Of a stretch of DNA of 64,000 nt, positions 33,936 through 44,736 are shown in pieces. A program made the translations under genes and the position numbers. The notes beneath the pieces are model-generated. The model did no database searches, was not told where the DNA came from, and saw only the letters and a list, made by a program, of their open reading frames with translations. The DNA is from Myxococcus sp. (GTDB taxonomy: Bacteria > Myxococcota > Myxococcia > Myxococcales > Myxococcaceae), in assembly GCA_014879945.1 (NCBI GenBank), contig JACSRE010000242.1, positions 124,001 through 188,000 of the forward strand, given 5' to 3'. Position 1 is the first letter of the stretch. Every line of letters begins with the position of its first letter.

Positions 33936-35021
33936 ATGTGGGTTCAGCCCTATCGCAGCAGCATCGAGCAGGTTCCTCCGCGCCTGGACGTGGACCACCG
34001 GGTGGCGGTGCTCCTCAACGCCAGCGCCCGGCGCGTCACCCCGCGCATCATTCGTTCGCTCTCTCACGTGGTGCCCGAGGGCGACCTCTTCCTCTCTCGC
34101 TCCGAGCTCGACGCCCGGCGCATCGCGCAGACGGTCGTCGATCGTGGCTACCACACCGTGTTCCTCGGGGGCGGCGACGGCACGGTGACGTGCTTCGTCA
34201 ACGAGATCGTCTCGGAGGTGGGCCGGCGTCGCCGTCACCACCCCACGCCGATGCCGCGCTTTGGCGTGCTCAAGCTGGGCACCGGCAACTCGGTGGCGGC
34301 GCTGGTGAAGGCGTCGGCGACGCGGGGCGACGGCATCCTCGATGACGTGCTGCGCGCCCGCTCCGGCGAGGTGCCCGGCACCAAGGCGATCGATCTGCTC
34401 CTCATCGACGGCAAGCGCGCGCCGTTCGCCGGCCTGGGCATGGATGGGCAGCTGCTCAACGACTACATCAAGGTGAAGAACGCCTTCGCCGAGGGGCCGC
34501 TCGCGAAGCTGATGTCCGGGCCCAGCGGCTACTTCACCTCGGTGGCCCTCAAGACGGTGCCCTACTACCTGGCCAACTCGAACTCGGTGGACTGCGAGAT
34601 CATCAACCAGGGCCAGGTCGCCTGGCGCATGGGCGCCGACGGCAGGCCGGCCGAGACGTTCGGGCCCGGCGCGACGCTCTTCAAGGGCCCGCTGATGATG
34701 GCGGCCGCCGGCACGGTGCCGTTCTACGGCTACGAGCTCAAGATGTTCCCCTTCGCGGGCAAGCGCCGCGGCATGTTCGATCTGCGGGTGGGCAAGCTGC
34801 CTGCGACGCAGATCCTCGCGAACCTGCCGGGGCTGTGGGCGGGCACCTGGTTCCCCGAGGGCCTCTCCGACTTCCTCGCCAGCGACGTCACCATTCGGTT
34901 CTCGCGCCCGATGCCGTTCCAGATCGCCGGCGACGCCGAGGGGTACCGCGACGAGCTGCGCGTGCAGGTGGCCTCCGAGGCCATCGAGCTGTGCGACTTC
35001 AGCGGGGCCCGCGCGAACTGA
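33936..35021 (+). CDS. Diacylglycerol-kinase-like lipid kinase
   Basis: A 361-aa protein of the DAGK-catalytic/YegS superfamily. GGGDGT at 78-83 is the nucleotide-binding signature, with KLGTGNSVA and GLGMDGQLLNDY further on. The ATG at 33936 is used because GTGGAGG (33921-33927), which the track reads as the start, makes a good ribosome site 8 nt before it. Substrate could be diacylglycerol, a sphingoid base or another lipid. Transcribed away from dnaK; followed after 55 nt by the FHA-AAA+ gene. Confidence 0.88.
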   Translation: MWVQPYRSSIEQVPPRLDVDHRVAVLLNASARRVTPRIIRSLSHVVPEGDLFLSRSELDARRIAQTVVDRGYHTVFLGGGDGTVTCFVNEIVSEVGRRRRHHPTPMPRFGVLKLGTGNSVAALVKASATRGDGILDDVLRARSGEVPGTKAIDLLLIDGKRAPFAGLGMDGQLLNDYIKVKNAFAEGPLAKLMSGPSGYFTSVALKTVPYYLANSNSVDCEIINQGQVAWRMGADGRPAETFGPGATLFKGPLMMAAAGTVPFYGYELKMFPFAGKRRGMFDLRVGKLPATQILANLPGLWAGTWFPEGLSDFLASDVTIRFSRPMPFQIAGDAEGYRDELRVQVASEAIELCDFSGARAN

Positions 35022-35076
35022 GCGGCGCCGCTGAAAAGCCCTCGTCGGCGGGAGGCTCGCGGTAGAGTGCCGCGCT

Positions 35077-36408
<1,332 letters not shown>

Positions 36409-36472
36409 CCGTCAGACCCGGGCGGCGCGCGCCGTCTCACCGGTCCTTCACCTCGAACGAAAGGACACCACC

Positions 36473-36709
36473 ATGGCGATCCTGAACATCACCTACAACG
36501 GCCTCTCGGCCGACTACCCCATCGAGCTCGATGGCCAGGTCGCCGACGTCGACCTCAAGCGCATCGCGCAGGAGCTGGTGCGCTCGGGCGACGTGCCGGG
36601 CCTGCACCTGCCGAACCTGCCGGTCGAGGCGTTCGACGGCTTCGTGATCGACCGCCTCCAGGGCGGCACCCGGCTGTACCTGCGCCCGAAGGTTCCGTTC
36701 GGCGCCTGA
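36473..36709 (+). CDS. Small beta-grasp-like protein beside a ThiF/E1-like enzyme
   Basis: A 78-aa acidic protein with an AAAGGA ribosome site. Strand-rich start (ILNITYNG, then YPIELDG), a central helix (DLKRIAQELVRS), a loop, then strands GFVIDRL and TRLYLRPKV: an order compatible with a ubiquitin/ThiS-like beta-grasp fold. The C-terminus is PFGA, not the diglycine of conjugating members. It precedes, by 66 nt and a hairpin, a minimal E1-like adenylyltransferase, the usual partner of such proteins. Fold and partnership are inferences from secondary-structure pattern and neighbourhood. Confidence 0.7.
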   Translation: MAILNITYNGLSADYPIELDGQVADVDLKRIAQELVRSGDVPGLHLPNLPVEAFDGFVIDRLQGGTRLYLRPKVPFGA

Positions 36710-36720
36710 CTTCGACTCGA

Positions 36721-36751
36721 GCACGCGGCTCCCGCCGGAGGGGCCGCGTGC
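36721..36751 (+). promoter_or_regulatory. Hairpin between the small beta-grasp-like gene and the E1-like gene
   Basis: A perfect 9-bp inverted repeat, GCACGCGGC and GCCGCGTGC with a 13-nt loop, lies between the two genes, 12 nt after the first stop and just before the second gene's GAGGAG ribosome site. It could lower expression of the enzyme relative to the small protein (attenuation or mRNA protection). Confidence 0.45.
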
Positions 36752-36775
36752 ACCCGCCGTCTTCGAGGAGCCCCG

Positions 36776-37351
36776 ATGCGCGTCGTGATTCTGGGAGTCG
36801 GTGCGCTGGGCTCCACCACCGCGGTGCTCTGTCGCGCGCTCGACGCGACGCTCGCCTTCATCGACTTCGACAAGGTGGAGTCGAAGAACCTGCTCGCGCA
36901 GGCCTTCGTGAAGCAGTCGCTGGGGAAGAACAAGGCCGAGGCGCTCAAGGCGCAGCTGCTCAACTTCTACGGCGTCAAGGCCGAGGCCTTCGGCGTGCGG
37001 CTGACGACCGAGAACGTCGCGGCGCTGGTGAAGGACGCAGGCCTGGTCGTCGACTGCTTCGACAACGCCGAGAGCCGGCGCGTCATCAGCGCGCACGCGC
37101 GTGCCCAGCAGATCCCCCTCGTGCACGCGGCCATCTCGGGTGACGGCTCGTTCGGCCTGGTGCGGTGGGACGAGCGCTTCACCCCCGACGCCGAAGATCA
37201 CGCGGGCCAGGCGACCTGCGAGGGCGGCGAACACCTGCCGATGATCGGGCTGCTCTCGGCCACCCTGGCGCGCACCATTCAGGACTTCGTGACGAAGCAG
37301 GAGCGCCGCGACTCCATGGTGGGCCTCAAGGCGGTCACCGTCACGGGCTGA
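36776..37351 (+). CDS. Minimal ThiF/E1-like adenylyltransferase
   Basis: A 191-aa E1/MoeB/ThiF-superfamily protein. Rossmann loop GVGALGS (7-13), acidic strand FIDFDKV (D30, D32), N38 of the NLxxQ motif (where the usual Arg is Ala), K51/K53, and the VVDCFDNAESR motif with D93/D96. A single late cysteine, C148 in ATCEGG, is a candidate thioester site; the CxxC zinc pairs of MoeB are absent. At 191 aa it is shorter than MoeB/ThiF (about 245). ATG with GAGGAG upstream. It probably adenylates the C-terminus of a small partner, most likely the 78-aa product upstream. Stop abuts the kinase gene stop exactly. Confidence 0.82.
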   Translation: MRVVILGVGALGSTTAVLCRALDATLAFIDFDKVESKNLLAQAFVKQSLGKNKAEALKAQLLNFYGVKAEAFGVRLTTENVAALVKDAGLVVDCFDNAESRRVISAHARAQQIPLVHAAISGDGSFGLVRWDERFTPDAEDHAGQATCEGGEHLPMIGLLSATLARTIQDFVTKQERRDSMVGLKAVTVTG

Positions 37352-40300
37352 TCACCGCTGCGGCACCAGCATGCGCGCGAAGGCGTCGGGGTTCTTCACG
37401 TCCTGGGTCTCGAACCACGCGCGCGCGAGCCGCTGGTTCGCCGCCCCCAGCTCGGCCGGCTGGAGCGCCCCCAGCCGCAGCCGCGCCGCCGCCGCGAACA
37501 GCCTCATGTCGTGCTGCTCGAACAGCGCAATCGCCTCGGACAGGCACCTCGACGCCCGCGAGGGCTCGAGCCCGGCCGTGAGCACCAACGCCTGCGCCTG
37601 GGCCCAGCCGACCCGCTCCTTCGAGAGCGCGCGCACCACCTCGGCGGCGAGCGCGCCCTGCCCTGCCGCGACCGCCAGCCGTCCCTTGAGGGACAGCGCC
37701 TCGACCCGCACGTTCTGAATCCGCAGGAGCATGGTGCGCTCGAGCGAAGGCCACGCGGCCAGGAGCTGCTCGAGCGCGGGCCGCGGCGCCCCCTCGTAGA
37801 GCCCGAAGAGCCCCTCGGAGAGCACCGCCCAGTAGTGCTGGAAGTGAAAGCCCTTCGACGGCCACGCCGCCATCGCGGCCGCCACCGCCTTGCGCGCCTC
37901 ATGCGGTCGATCGGCGGCGAGCAGCGAGACGTTGGCCAACCCGACGGTGAGGCTGGTGACGGCGTAGCGATCGCCGCGGCTGTGCGCCTCGCGCACCAGC
38001 GCGGGCACCCGGCGCGTCAGCTCGGCGAGCTCTCCGAGGTAGAAGAGCGACCACACCGAGAACAGCCGCGCGTTGGCGGCCTCCCACGACACCCCGAGCC
38101 CGGCGTCTCGAAGCAGCGCCTCGGCCTCGGCCACCTTCGCCTTGGCCGCCTTGAAGTCGCCCACGAGGAAGCGAGTCAGCCCCTCGCAGAACGCCAGCAG
38201 CCCGCGCAGCCGGGCGTCGCCCACCCGCTCGCAGAGAGAGCTCGCGCGCTCGATCAGCTCCCTGGCGCGCCGCTCGCTCCTCTGCCCCTCGGTGGCGACG
38301 AAGGCCGCCTCGGCCGCGAGCGCGCGCGAGATGCGCCAGGGCTCGCCTGCGTCGAGGGCCAACAGCAGCTGCCGCGTCTGGAAGCTCGAGCCACGAATGG
38401 TGTCGATCATCGCCAGCCCGACCGACACCGACCAGCACGCGTCGATGCGTCGCAGCATGGCCCCGTCGACCTCGAGCGCCGTTCGCTCGTCGAAGGACAG
38501 CCCGCGCAGGGCCAGGTGGAGCCGCCGGAACAGCAGCGCCCCCACGGCCCTCGACGGCGTCTTCGCCAGCGTCATCTTCAGCCCGGCCAGCACCCCAGAG
38601 AGCGCCGCCAGCCCCTCGTCCACATGGCCGCTCACCAGCAGCTGCTCGGCGGCCAGGCGGGGCAGCTCTTCCGCCACCGCGGGGTGCGCGCCGGGCTCGC
38701 CCCGGGCCCGCGCGTAGGCCTCAGCCGCGACCTTGCCCTGGCCGGCGTCGGCCAGACAGGCCCCTTGCGCCACCGCGAGCTCGAAGCGCCGGCGATCGTC
38801 GAGCGGCAGGAGCTCGAGCGCCCGCCGGTACAAGGCGGCGGCGCGAGCAAAGGCCAGCTGGTCGCGCGCGCTGGCGGCCGCCTTGATGGTCGCCTCGGCC
38901 GCTCGATCGCCGTGGCCCGCGGCGGAGAAGTGGAAGGCCACGGCGTCGAGATCGGCGTTCGGCTGGGCCTCCATCGCCGAGGCGAGCCGCTCATGGAGGG
39001 CCGACACGCGCCCCGCCTCGAGGCCCGCAACGACGGCCTCGCCCAGGCGCTCGTGCCACGCCTCGAGGCGGCGCTCGTCGGGCAACAGGCGCACGAGGTG
39101 AAGGCCCTCGAGGAGCGGCACCAGATCGGCCTGACGGGGCCCCAGGCCCGCCACCTCGGCGGCCAGGACGGCGTCGACCGGCACCGCCGCGACCGCGATG
39201 ACCTCGAGCAGCCGGCGGGCGGGCGCTTCGAGCGCCGTCACCTTCCTTCGCCACAGCGCATCGACCGTCACCTCGCCCTGCCCTGCCATCTCGAGCAGCT
39301 GGAGCAGCAGCAGCGGATTGCCGCCCGACTCCTGGGCGCAAGCGGTGGCGCGCGCCTCGTCGGCGCCGGCGCGCCGAGCCACCTCGAGCGCGGCGTCCTG
39401 GGCGAGCGGCGCCAGCGCCAGCACCTCGATGGGCACCGTGCCAGGCGGCAGGGCCGGCCCGTCGTCCCGAATCGAGGTCACCACCAGCACGCGCGGGGGC
39501 TCGGGCGGCCGCAGCACCGCCTCCATCAGGGCCACGCTGTCGGCGTCGCCCCACTGCGCGTCGTCGATCAGCAGCACCAGGGGCACCCGCTCGCCCAGGC
39601 GCTCGAACAGCTCCCGCAGCGCCAGGATCGCGCGGCGCCGGCGCTCGAGCGGCTCTGGCACCTCTCGAACCGGCGCGTCGCGGAAGGCGGCGACCCGATT
39701 GAGGGCCGGGAACATGCGCCCCAACAGCCAGGCGTCGCGAGGCCGAAGGCCGTCGATGCGCTCGGCCGGCTGCGCCGCGAGGTGCCGCGTCAGCGCGTCG
39801 ATCAACGGGTCGATGGCCTTGAACGGCACCGTCTCGCGCTCGTGGCAGCGCCCAGCCAGCACCACCGCGCCCAGCGCCTCGACCCGCTGCGCGAAGGCCT
39901 TGAGCGCCGCCGTCTTTCCGATGCCCGGAGGCCCCTGCACCCGTACGACGCGCGGCCCTTCGGCCTGGGTGATCTCGAAGGCCCGCTCGAGCGTCGCCAG
40001 GGCGTCGTCACGCCCCACCAACGTCGCGCGTGGCGGCTGGGGCCTGCTGCCGGCCCCGAGCGCGGCCAGCACCTCGCGGCCGTCGGGGCGCCCGGCCGGC
40101 TGCGTCTGCAGCAGCCGCACGCAGAGCTCGCTGAGGAGCTCGGGCGCCGACGCGTTGAGCTCGCGGGGAGACGGCGCGGGCCGGCGCTGCTTGTCCATCA
40201 CCACGTCGACGGGCGCCCCCTCGAAGGGCAACCGTCCGGTGAGGGCCTGGAACAACATGACGCCGAAGGCGTACCAGTCGCTCGCCGCCCCGACCGGCCC

Positions 40301-40921
40301 CGAGGCGGCCTGCTCAGGCGCCATGTACGCGACGGTGCCGACGATGGCGCGGCCCTGCTCCTCGGTGAGGCTCCGCGGCCCGCCCAGCTCGGCCACCAAC
40401 CCGAAGTCGAGCACGACGACGCGCCCCTCCCTGGTGACCAGCACGTTCGCCGGCTTGAGATCGCGGTGCACCCGATCGCGGGCGTGCAGAAACGCGACGC
40501 CCTCGGCGAGCTGCCGAAACGCCGACGTCACCCGCTCCACGTCCACGCGCACCATCGGCGGGCCCGGCGATCGCACCGTCGTGCTCAGATCGGCCGTCTC
40601 GGCGCCGGCCGCGAGCTGCGCCGAGGGCCTGACCCACGAGAGGAAGTCGACGCCGTCGATCAGCTCGAGGGTGAAGAACCAAACGTCACCGTCGGCGGTG
40701 AGCTCGTACAGCGACACGAGGTTCGGGTGCCGGACGTCGTGCAGCGAGCGGAACTCCCGCTTGAGCCGCACCAGCGAGTCGGCGTCTTGCCCCTGCAGCA
40801 CCTTGAGCGCGACGCGCCGGCCCCCGCGCTCGTTGTCGATGGCCTCGTAGACGACGCCCATGCCCCCGACGCCGAGCTCGCGGACGAGCTGGTAGCGCGC
40901 GTTGCCCCGGAAGGACTCCAC
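37352..40921 (-). CDS. Ser/Thr protein kinase fused to AAA-type ATPase and TPR-like domain
   Basis: An 1189-aa signalling protein. Active kinase domain at the N-terminus (about 8-290): GVGGMG loop, K40, HRDLKPAN (152-159), DFG (172-174), MAPEQ. Then a large ATPase of the STAND/AAA type (about 300-640; GPPGIGKT Walker A, LVLLIDDAQWGD Walker B), and about 500 residues of helical TPR-like repeats. Such kinase-ATPase-TPR proteins are typical of myxobacteria. GTG start, 6 nt downstream of the FHA-sigma54 activator gene, so the two probably form an operon in which the kinase could phosphorylate or respond to the FHA regulator. No TM helix. Confidence 0.93.
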   Translation of the reverse strand: MESFRGNARYQLVRELGVGGMGVVYEAIDNERGGRRVALKVLQGQDADSLVRLKREFRSLHDVRHPNLVSLYELTADGDVWFFTLELIDGVDFLSWVRPSAQLAAGAETADLSTTVRSPGPPMVRVDVERVTSAFRQLAEGVAFLHARDRVHRDLKPANVLVTREGRVVVLDFGLVAELGGPRSLTEEQGRAIVGTVAYMAPEQAASGPVGAASDWYAFGVMLFQALTGRLPFEGAPVDVVMDKQRRPAPSPRELNASAPELLSELCVRLLQTQPAGRPDGREVLAALGAGSRPQPPRATLVGRDDALATLERAFEITQAEGPRVVRVQGPPGIGKTAALKAFAQRVEALGAVVLAGRCHERETVPFKAIDPLIDALTRHLAAQPAERIDGLRPRDAWLLGRMFPALNRVAAFRDAPVREVPEPLERRRRAILALRELFERLGERVPLVLLIDDAQWGDADSVALMEAVLRPPEPPRVLVVTSIRDDGPALPPGTVPIEVLALAPLAQDAALEVARRAGADEARATACAQESGGNPLLLLQLLEMAGQGEVTVDALWRRKVTALEAPARRLLEVIAVAAVPVDAVLAAEVAGLGPRQADLVPLLEGLHLVRLLPDERRLEAWHERLGEAVVAGLEAGRVSALHERLASAMEAQPNADLDAVAFHFSAAGHGDRAAEATIKAAASARDQLAFARAAALYRRALELLPLDDRRRFELAVAQGACLADAGQGKVAAEAYARARGEPGAHPAVAEELPRLAAEQLLVSGHVDEGLAALSGVLAGLKMTLAKTPSRAVGALLFRRLHLALRGLSFDERTALEVDGAMLRRIDACWSVSVGLAMIDTIRGSSFQTRQLLLALDAGEPWRISRALAAEAAFVATEGQRSERRARELIERASSLCERVGDARLRGLLAFCEGLTRFLVGDFKAAKAKVAEAEALLRDAGLGVSWEAANARLFSVWSLFYLGELAELTRRVPALVREAHSRGDRYAVTSLTVGLANVSLLAADRPHEARKAVAAAMAAWPSKGFHFQHYWAVLSEGLFGLYEGAPRPALEQLLAAWPSLERTMLLRIQNVRVEALSLKGRLAVAAGQGALAAEVVRALSKERVGWAQAQALVLTAGLEPSRASRCLSEAIALFEQHDMRLFAAAARLRLGALQPAELGAANQRLARAWFETQDVKNPDAFARMLVPQR

Positions 40922-40927
40922 GGCAGC

Positions 40928-42604
40928 TCAGGGCTCCTTCTTGCGGGGCTTCGTCATGCCGTAGGCGGTCAGCCGGTTCACCAGGGTGCGGCGAGAGATG
41001 CCCAGCAGCTCGGCGGCCTTCGTCTGGTTGCCGCCCGTCTTGTCGAGGGCCTCGAGCACCGCGCGCTTCTCGGCGGCGTCGCGCTCGTCCTTGAGGTTGC
41101 TCCCGCTCGACGCCGCAGGCTCAGGCGCGTCGTGGCCATCGATGGCGATGGCGTCGGGGGTGATGGGCGCGTCACCGGCCAGCAGCAGCGCGCGCTCCAT
41201 CACGTTCTTCAGCTCGCGGATGTTGCCCGGCCACGGCCAGCGCTTCAGCATCGCCAGCGCCTCGGCCGTCAGCTCGGGCACCGGCCGCCCCTCGCGCTGC
41301 GCCGCCTCGGCGAGGAACTGCCGGGCCAGGGGCTCGATCTCGCCCGGCCGCTCGCGCAGCGGGGGAATGTCGATCGAGATGCCGTTGATTCGATAGAAGA
41401 GATCGCGCCTGAAGGCGCCCCGCTCGACCTCCGCCTCGAGATCGCGGTTGGTGGCGAAGACGAACCGAACGTCGATGGGCTCTGGCGCCGTCGCGCCCAC
41501 CCGCATCACCTTGCGCTCCTCGAGCACGCGCAGCAGCTTGGCCTGGAGCGACTCGGGCAGCTCGCCAATCTCGTCGAGGAAGACAGTGCCGGCCTTCGCG
41601 CTCTCGAGCAGGCCCAGCTTCTGCTTCACGGCGCCCGTGAACGAGCCCTTCTCGTGCCCGAACAGCTCGCTCTCGAGCAGCGACTCGGTGAGCGCCGCGC
41701 AGTTGATCTTGAGGAACGGGCCCGCGCTGCGCTTCGAGCGACGGTGCACCTCGGTGGCCAGCACCTCTTTGCCCACGCCGGTCTCGCCGAGCAGCAGCAC
41801 GTTGATCTGGCTGGGGGCCACCCGATCCATCAAGCGGGAGATCGAGACCATCGCGTCGTCGCGCACGAGGAAGCCCGCCACCGGCTGGCTGGTGGGCGCG
41901 GCGCAGGCGGCGAGCAGCTGCTCTGCGTCGGTGCCGTCGACCGGGGCGCTCGAGGCCCCGGCCCGCACCCGCGCGCCACCCGCCACCAGCTTCGCCGACA
42001 GCCGCTCCATCAGCTTGGTCGCGGCCTCGGCGCTGCGGCCCGGCGTCAGCACCTCGAACTGCCCGGGCCCGAAGGTGGCCACGGTGTCGTGCGGCGAGAG
42101 CTCGGCCGAGAGCACGGCCTGGGCGACGCCCGGGGGGGCCTGCACCTGCAGGCGCAGCACGCCGAAGGGCGGCTTGGTGGCCTTCATCGCCTCGACGAAG
42201 CGTGAGTGGGTCACCAGCGTCCACGGGTTGGTGCTGCCCGAGAGCTCGTCGGTCTGGAGCACGGCCAGCGAGGTGCCCAGCTCGATGGAGTCACCCGGCA
42301 GCACGTCTACCGACTCGCCCGCGCCCAGCTTGCGGCCACGAACGGTGGTGCCGTTGGCGCTGCCGAGATCTTCGAGGCGAACGGCGCTCCCCAGGTGCAG
42401 CACCGCGTGGCGCCTGGAGGCTGCGGCGTCGTCGAGGCGCACGGTGGCGTCGTCTCCGCGCCCCAGCACCACCTGCCCTGCCGCGGGCAGCGCGTGCGAC
42501 GACGCCCCCGACTCGTTCATCACCACCAACCGATACCGACGCGCCCGGCTGGCCGACGCCGGCTTGTCCTGGAGGCGAACGGTTTCCTGCTCGGAGGACG
42601 CCAT
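40928..42604 (-). CDS. FHA-domain sigma54-dependent transcriptional activator
   Basis: A 558-aa enhancer-binding protein. FHA domain (about 25-115; [25 protein letters not shown]), a middle region of about 130 residues of unknown type, then a complete sigma54-activator AAA+ domain: Walker A GETGVGKE (273-280), GSFTGA loop (320-325), Walker B VFLDEI, Fis-type helix-turn-helix at the end ([20 protein letters not shown]). It activates sigma54 promoters under phosphothreonine control. ATG start. The kinase encoded directly downstream is the obvious candidate partner. Confidence 0.94.
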   Translation of the reverse strand: MASSEQETVRLQDKPASASRARRYRLVVMNESGASSHALPAAGQVVLGRGDDATVRLDDAAASRRHAVLHLGSAVRLEDLGSANGTTVRGRKLGAGESVDVLPGDSIELGTSLAVLQTDELSGSTNPWTLVTHSRFVEAMKATKPPFGVLRLQVQAPPGVAQAVLSAELSPHDTVATFGPGQFEVLTPGRSAEAATKLMERLSAKLVAGGARVRAGASSAPVDGTDAEQLLAACAAPTSQPVAGFLVRDDAMVSISRLMDRVAPSQINVLLLGETGVGKEVLATEVHRRSKRSAGPFLKINCAALTESLLESELFGHEKGSFTGAVKQKLGLLESAKAGTVFLDEIGELPESLQAKLLRVLEERKVMRVGATAPEPIDVRFVFATNRDLEAEVERGAFRRDLFYRINGISIDIPPLRERPGEIEPLARQFLAEAAQREGRPVPELTAEALAMLKRWPWPGNIRELKNVMERALLLAGDAPITPDAIAIDGHDAPEPAASSGSNLKDERDAAEKRAVLEALDKTGGNQTKAAELLGISRRTLVNRLTAYGMTKPRKKEP

Positions 42605-42649
42605 CGAGCGGTGACTGTACCCCGCGGCGTGACCGGGGCTCGGGAAGAA

Positions 42650-42880
42650 TCAGCCCTTCGGGACCTTGAGCGCGCGCACGACGTAGAAGACGCCGAAGCC
42701 GCCCGCGATGAGCACGAAGATGAGGTTGTTGCCGACCGCGCCTTCGAGCAGCCGCAGCCCCGCGATGCCGAAGCAGGCCGCCGCGAAGACCAGCAGCTTG
42801 ATGCGCTCGGGCGCCGGGGCGAACCGCGAGAACAGCCACGCCGCGCCGAGAATGGCGAGCGCCTTCCAGTCGATGCTCAT
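42650..42880 (-). CDS. Small two- or three-helix membrane protein
   Basis: A 76-aa hydrophobic protein with helices at about 6-20, 28-45 and 50-68, ending in RALKVPKG. Its ATG overlaps the stop of the upstream flippase-like gene (ATGA), so they are translationally coupled. No family recognised; it may be an accessory subunit of the larger membrane protein. Confidence 0.7.
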   Translation of the reverse strand: MSIDWKALAILGAAWLFSRFAPAPERIKLLVFAAACFGIAGLRLLEGAVGNNLIFVLIAGGFGVFYVVRALKVPKG

Positions 42881-43947
42881 GCGGTGGCCCTGTCTGCTTT
42901 GTCACTCTGGTTGGACAGCCTGCCTGCGATCTCTTTGAAGGAGCCGTGCGAGAGGAAGAGGATGAGCATGCCGAAGAGCACCTGCTGGAGGATCTGCACG
43001 ACCCACAGCACGTTCGCGTAGGCGATGCCGCTCGAGTTGACCTGATCGCTGGTGACGAAGACCGACAGCCCCAGGAGCACGAACGCCTGGAACGTACCCG
43101 CGCTGCCGGGCGCCGCGGGGATCATCAGGCCGACGATCAACACCGAGAGCACCACGAAGCCCTGGAACACGGTCAACGAGAGCGGCGTGCACACCGCGCC
43201 TGCCGCGTTGGAGCAGTCGAACGCGCGCGTCAGCAGCGACATGCCGTAGCCGTTGGCGCACCAGTACACCCCCGTCCAGAAGGCGAAGCCGGCCATGTTC
43301 TTGCCGTCAGGCAGCTGCTTGAGCGCGCTGACGAAGCCGTCGACGACGTAGACGGCGCGCTCGGCGACCTTCGGAGACACGACGCCGATGACGGAGCGCA
43401 TCAGGCCCACCACGCGATCGTGCTGCCACCGCGCGATGATGAGGAAGGTGAGGCCACCGCCGAACACCAGGAACATCACGTTCGAGCCCAGCGCGATGCG
43501 CTCGATGTTGGGCGACTCGGTGGGCACGAAGAACAGCAGCACCCGGAGCATCGACGCGATGATGATGCCGTCGATGATGCGCTCGAGCACCACCGTCGTC
43601 ATCGCCGCGCTCCGGCGGATCTTCGAGCGCTCGGCGATCAGATAGGGCCGCGCGAACTCACCGAGGCGAAACGGGAGGATGATCAGCATCATGAAGCCGA
43701 TCGCCGACGCCTCGTTGAGGGGCTTGAAGGGCACCCGCTCGAGGCCCGACAGCAGGTTGCCCCAGCGCAGGGTGCGCGCGAGGTGAATGACGGCCAGCAC
43801 CATCAGGTAGGCGGCGACCCAGCCGTAGTTGGCGCTCCGGAGCGACCCCCACATCTCGGGCCAGCGCGTGTCCTTGAACGTCAGGTACAGGCAGAAGCCG
43901 GTGATGGCGAGACTGACGATGAACTTGACCCACTTACCCACGTACAC
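42877..43947 (-). CDS. Flippase-like/lysylphosphatidylglycerol synthase TM-region family (UPF0104) membrane protein
   Basis: A 356-aa polytopic membrane protein with about eight helices. Family motifs include LRWGNLLSG, LPFRLGEFARPYL, and PAAPGSAGTFQAF near the C-terminal third. Related proteins include the membrane part of MprF and AglD-type flippases, so lipid or lipid-linked glycan translocation is plausible. GTG at 43947 is used; a second GTG at 43941 has better spacing to the GGAG sequence. Coupled to the small membrane protein downstream and near a CpsB-like phosphatase, hinting at polysaccharide or envelope lipid work. Confidence 0.85.
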   Translation of the reverse strand: MYVGKWVKFIVSLAITGFCLYLTFKDTRWPEMWGSLRSANYGWVAAYLMVLAVIHLARTLRWGNLLSGLERVPFKPLNEASAIGFMMLIILPFRLGEFARPYLIAERSKIRRSAAMTTVVLERIIDGIIIASMLRVLLFFVPTESPNIERIALGSNVMFLVFGGGLTFLIIARWQHDRVVGLMRSVIGVVSPKVAERAVYVVDGFVSALKQLPDGKNMAGFAFWTGVYWCANGYGMSLLTRAFDCSNAAGAVCTPLSLTVFQGFVVLSVLIVGLMIPAAPGSAGTFQAFVLLGLSVFVTSDQVNSSGIAYANVLWVVQILQQVLFGMLILFLSHGSFKEIAGRLSNQSDKADRATA

Positions 43948-43990
43948 GCTCCGCGCGAACGACCCGGCGCGTGTAGCACCCGGCCTGCCC

Positions 43991-44713
43991 TCAGGCTACC
44001 GGCTGTCCTTTGAGGATGAGGCCGGGGGTCGTCTCGGTGAGGGCGCCGAACGCGGCGGCGCCGACGTGCTTCAGGAGCGCCCTGAGGCTCTCGCCCACCC
44101 ACTGCTCGGCCCCGACCGGCGAGTGCAGATCGGTCGCCGCGATGCCGTACAGGCCGTCGTCGAGGAGCTGGCGCGCGAGCCTCTGGGGCGTCTTCCCGTA
44201 GCGGCCGATCAGCGCGCCGACGTCGAGCTGGAGCACCGCGCCTGACTGAACGGCCTCGGCGGCGCGGCCCCTGCGCTCGAACTCGAGGCAGCGCTCCGGG
44301 TGCGCGACGATCGGCGTGACGCCCTTGAGCTTCATGCGGAAGATGACGTCGGTGAGCTGCGGCAGCGGCGAGGTGTAGGGCGCCTCGACGAGCAGGTACT
44401 TCCCGGCGGCGCCGACCCGGCGTGACTGGGGCGTCGGCAGGGCGCTGAGCAGCGTCTCGTCGAGGAAGAAGTTCTCGGCGTTGACGTCGAGCGAGAGGGG
44501 AATGGCGAGGCGGGCCAGCTCGGCGCGCACCTCCTCCAGGCGCTGCAGGGCGACTTCGCGGCTGGCGTACTCGGGCCGGTTGTGGGGGCTGGGCGCCGCG
44601 GCGCCGAACCCCAACGCCACCAGCGCGCGCGCCATCGCCACCGTGTCGTCCATCGTCTTGCAGCCGTCGTCGACGCCGGGCAGCAGGTGCAGGTGGAGAT
44701 CGACCATCGGCAT
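43991..44713 (-). CDS. CpsB/YwqE-type PHP-fold phosphatase
   Basis: A 240-aa PHP-domain hydrolase. Metal-binding motifs DLHLHLLPGVDDG (about 4-16), ENFFLDE, VAHPERC and ATDLHSP are in place. The family contains manganese-dependent protein tyrosine phosphatases controlling capsule and exopolysaccharide synthesis. ATG at 44713, which begins the PHP motif; the track's longer start lacks support. No tyrosine kinase is in the window. Divergent from the Trm112-like gene. Confidence 0.87.
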   Translation of the reverse strand: MPMVDLHLHLLPGVDDGCKTMDDTVAMARALVALGFGAAAPSPHNRPEYASREVALQRLEEVRAELARLAIPLSLDVNAENFFLDETLLSALPTPQSRRVGAAGKYLLVEAPYTSPLPQLTDVIFRMKLKGVTPIVAHPERCLEFERRGRAAEAVQSGAVLQLDVGALIGRYGKTPQRLARQLLDDGLYGIAATDLHSPVGAEQWVGESLRALLKHVGAAAFGALTETTPGLILKGQPVA

Positions 44714-44736
44714 GGGGCCGATGCTATGCCACGCCC

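Noticed and set aside
37511-42205. 1564-aa plus-strand ORF across the kinase and FHA-activator genes
   Set aside because: Antisense shadow spanning two real genes; Arg/His/Gln-rich with no motif, and both sense proteins have intact catalytic signatures.
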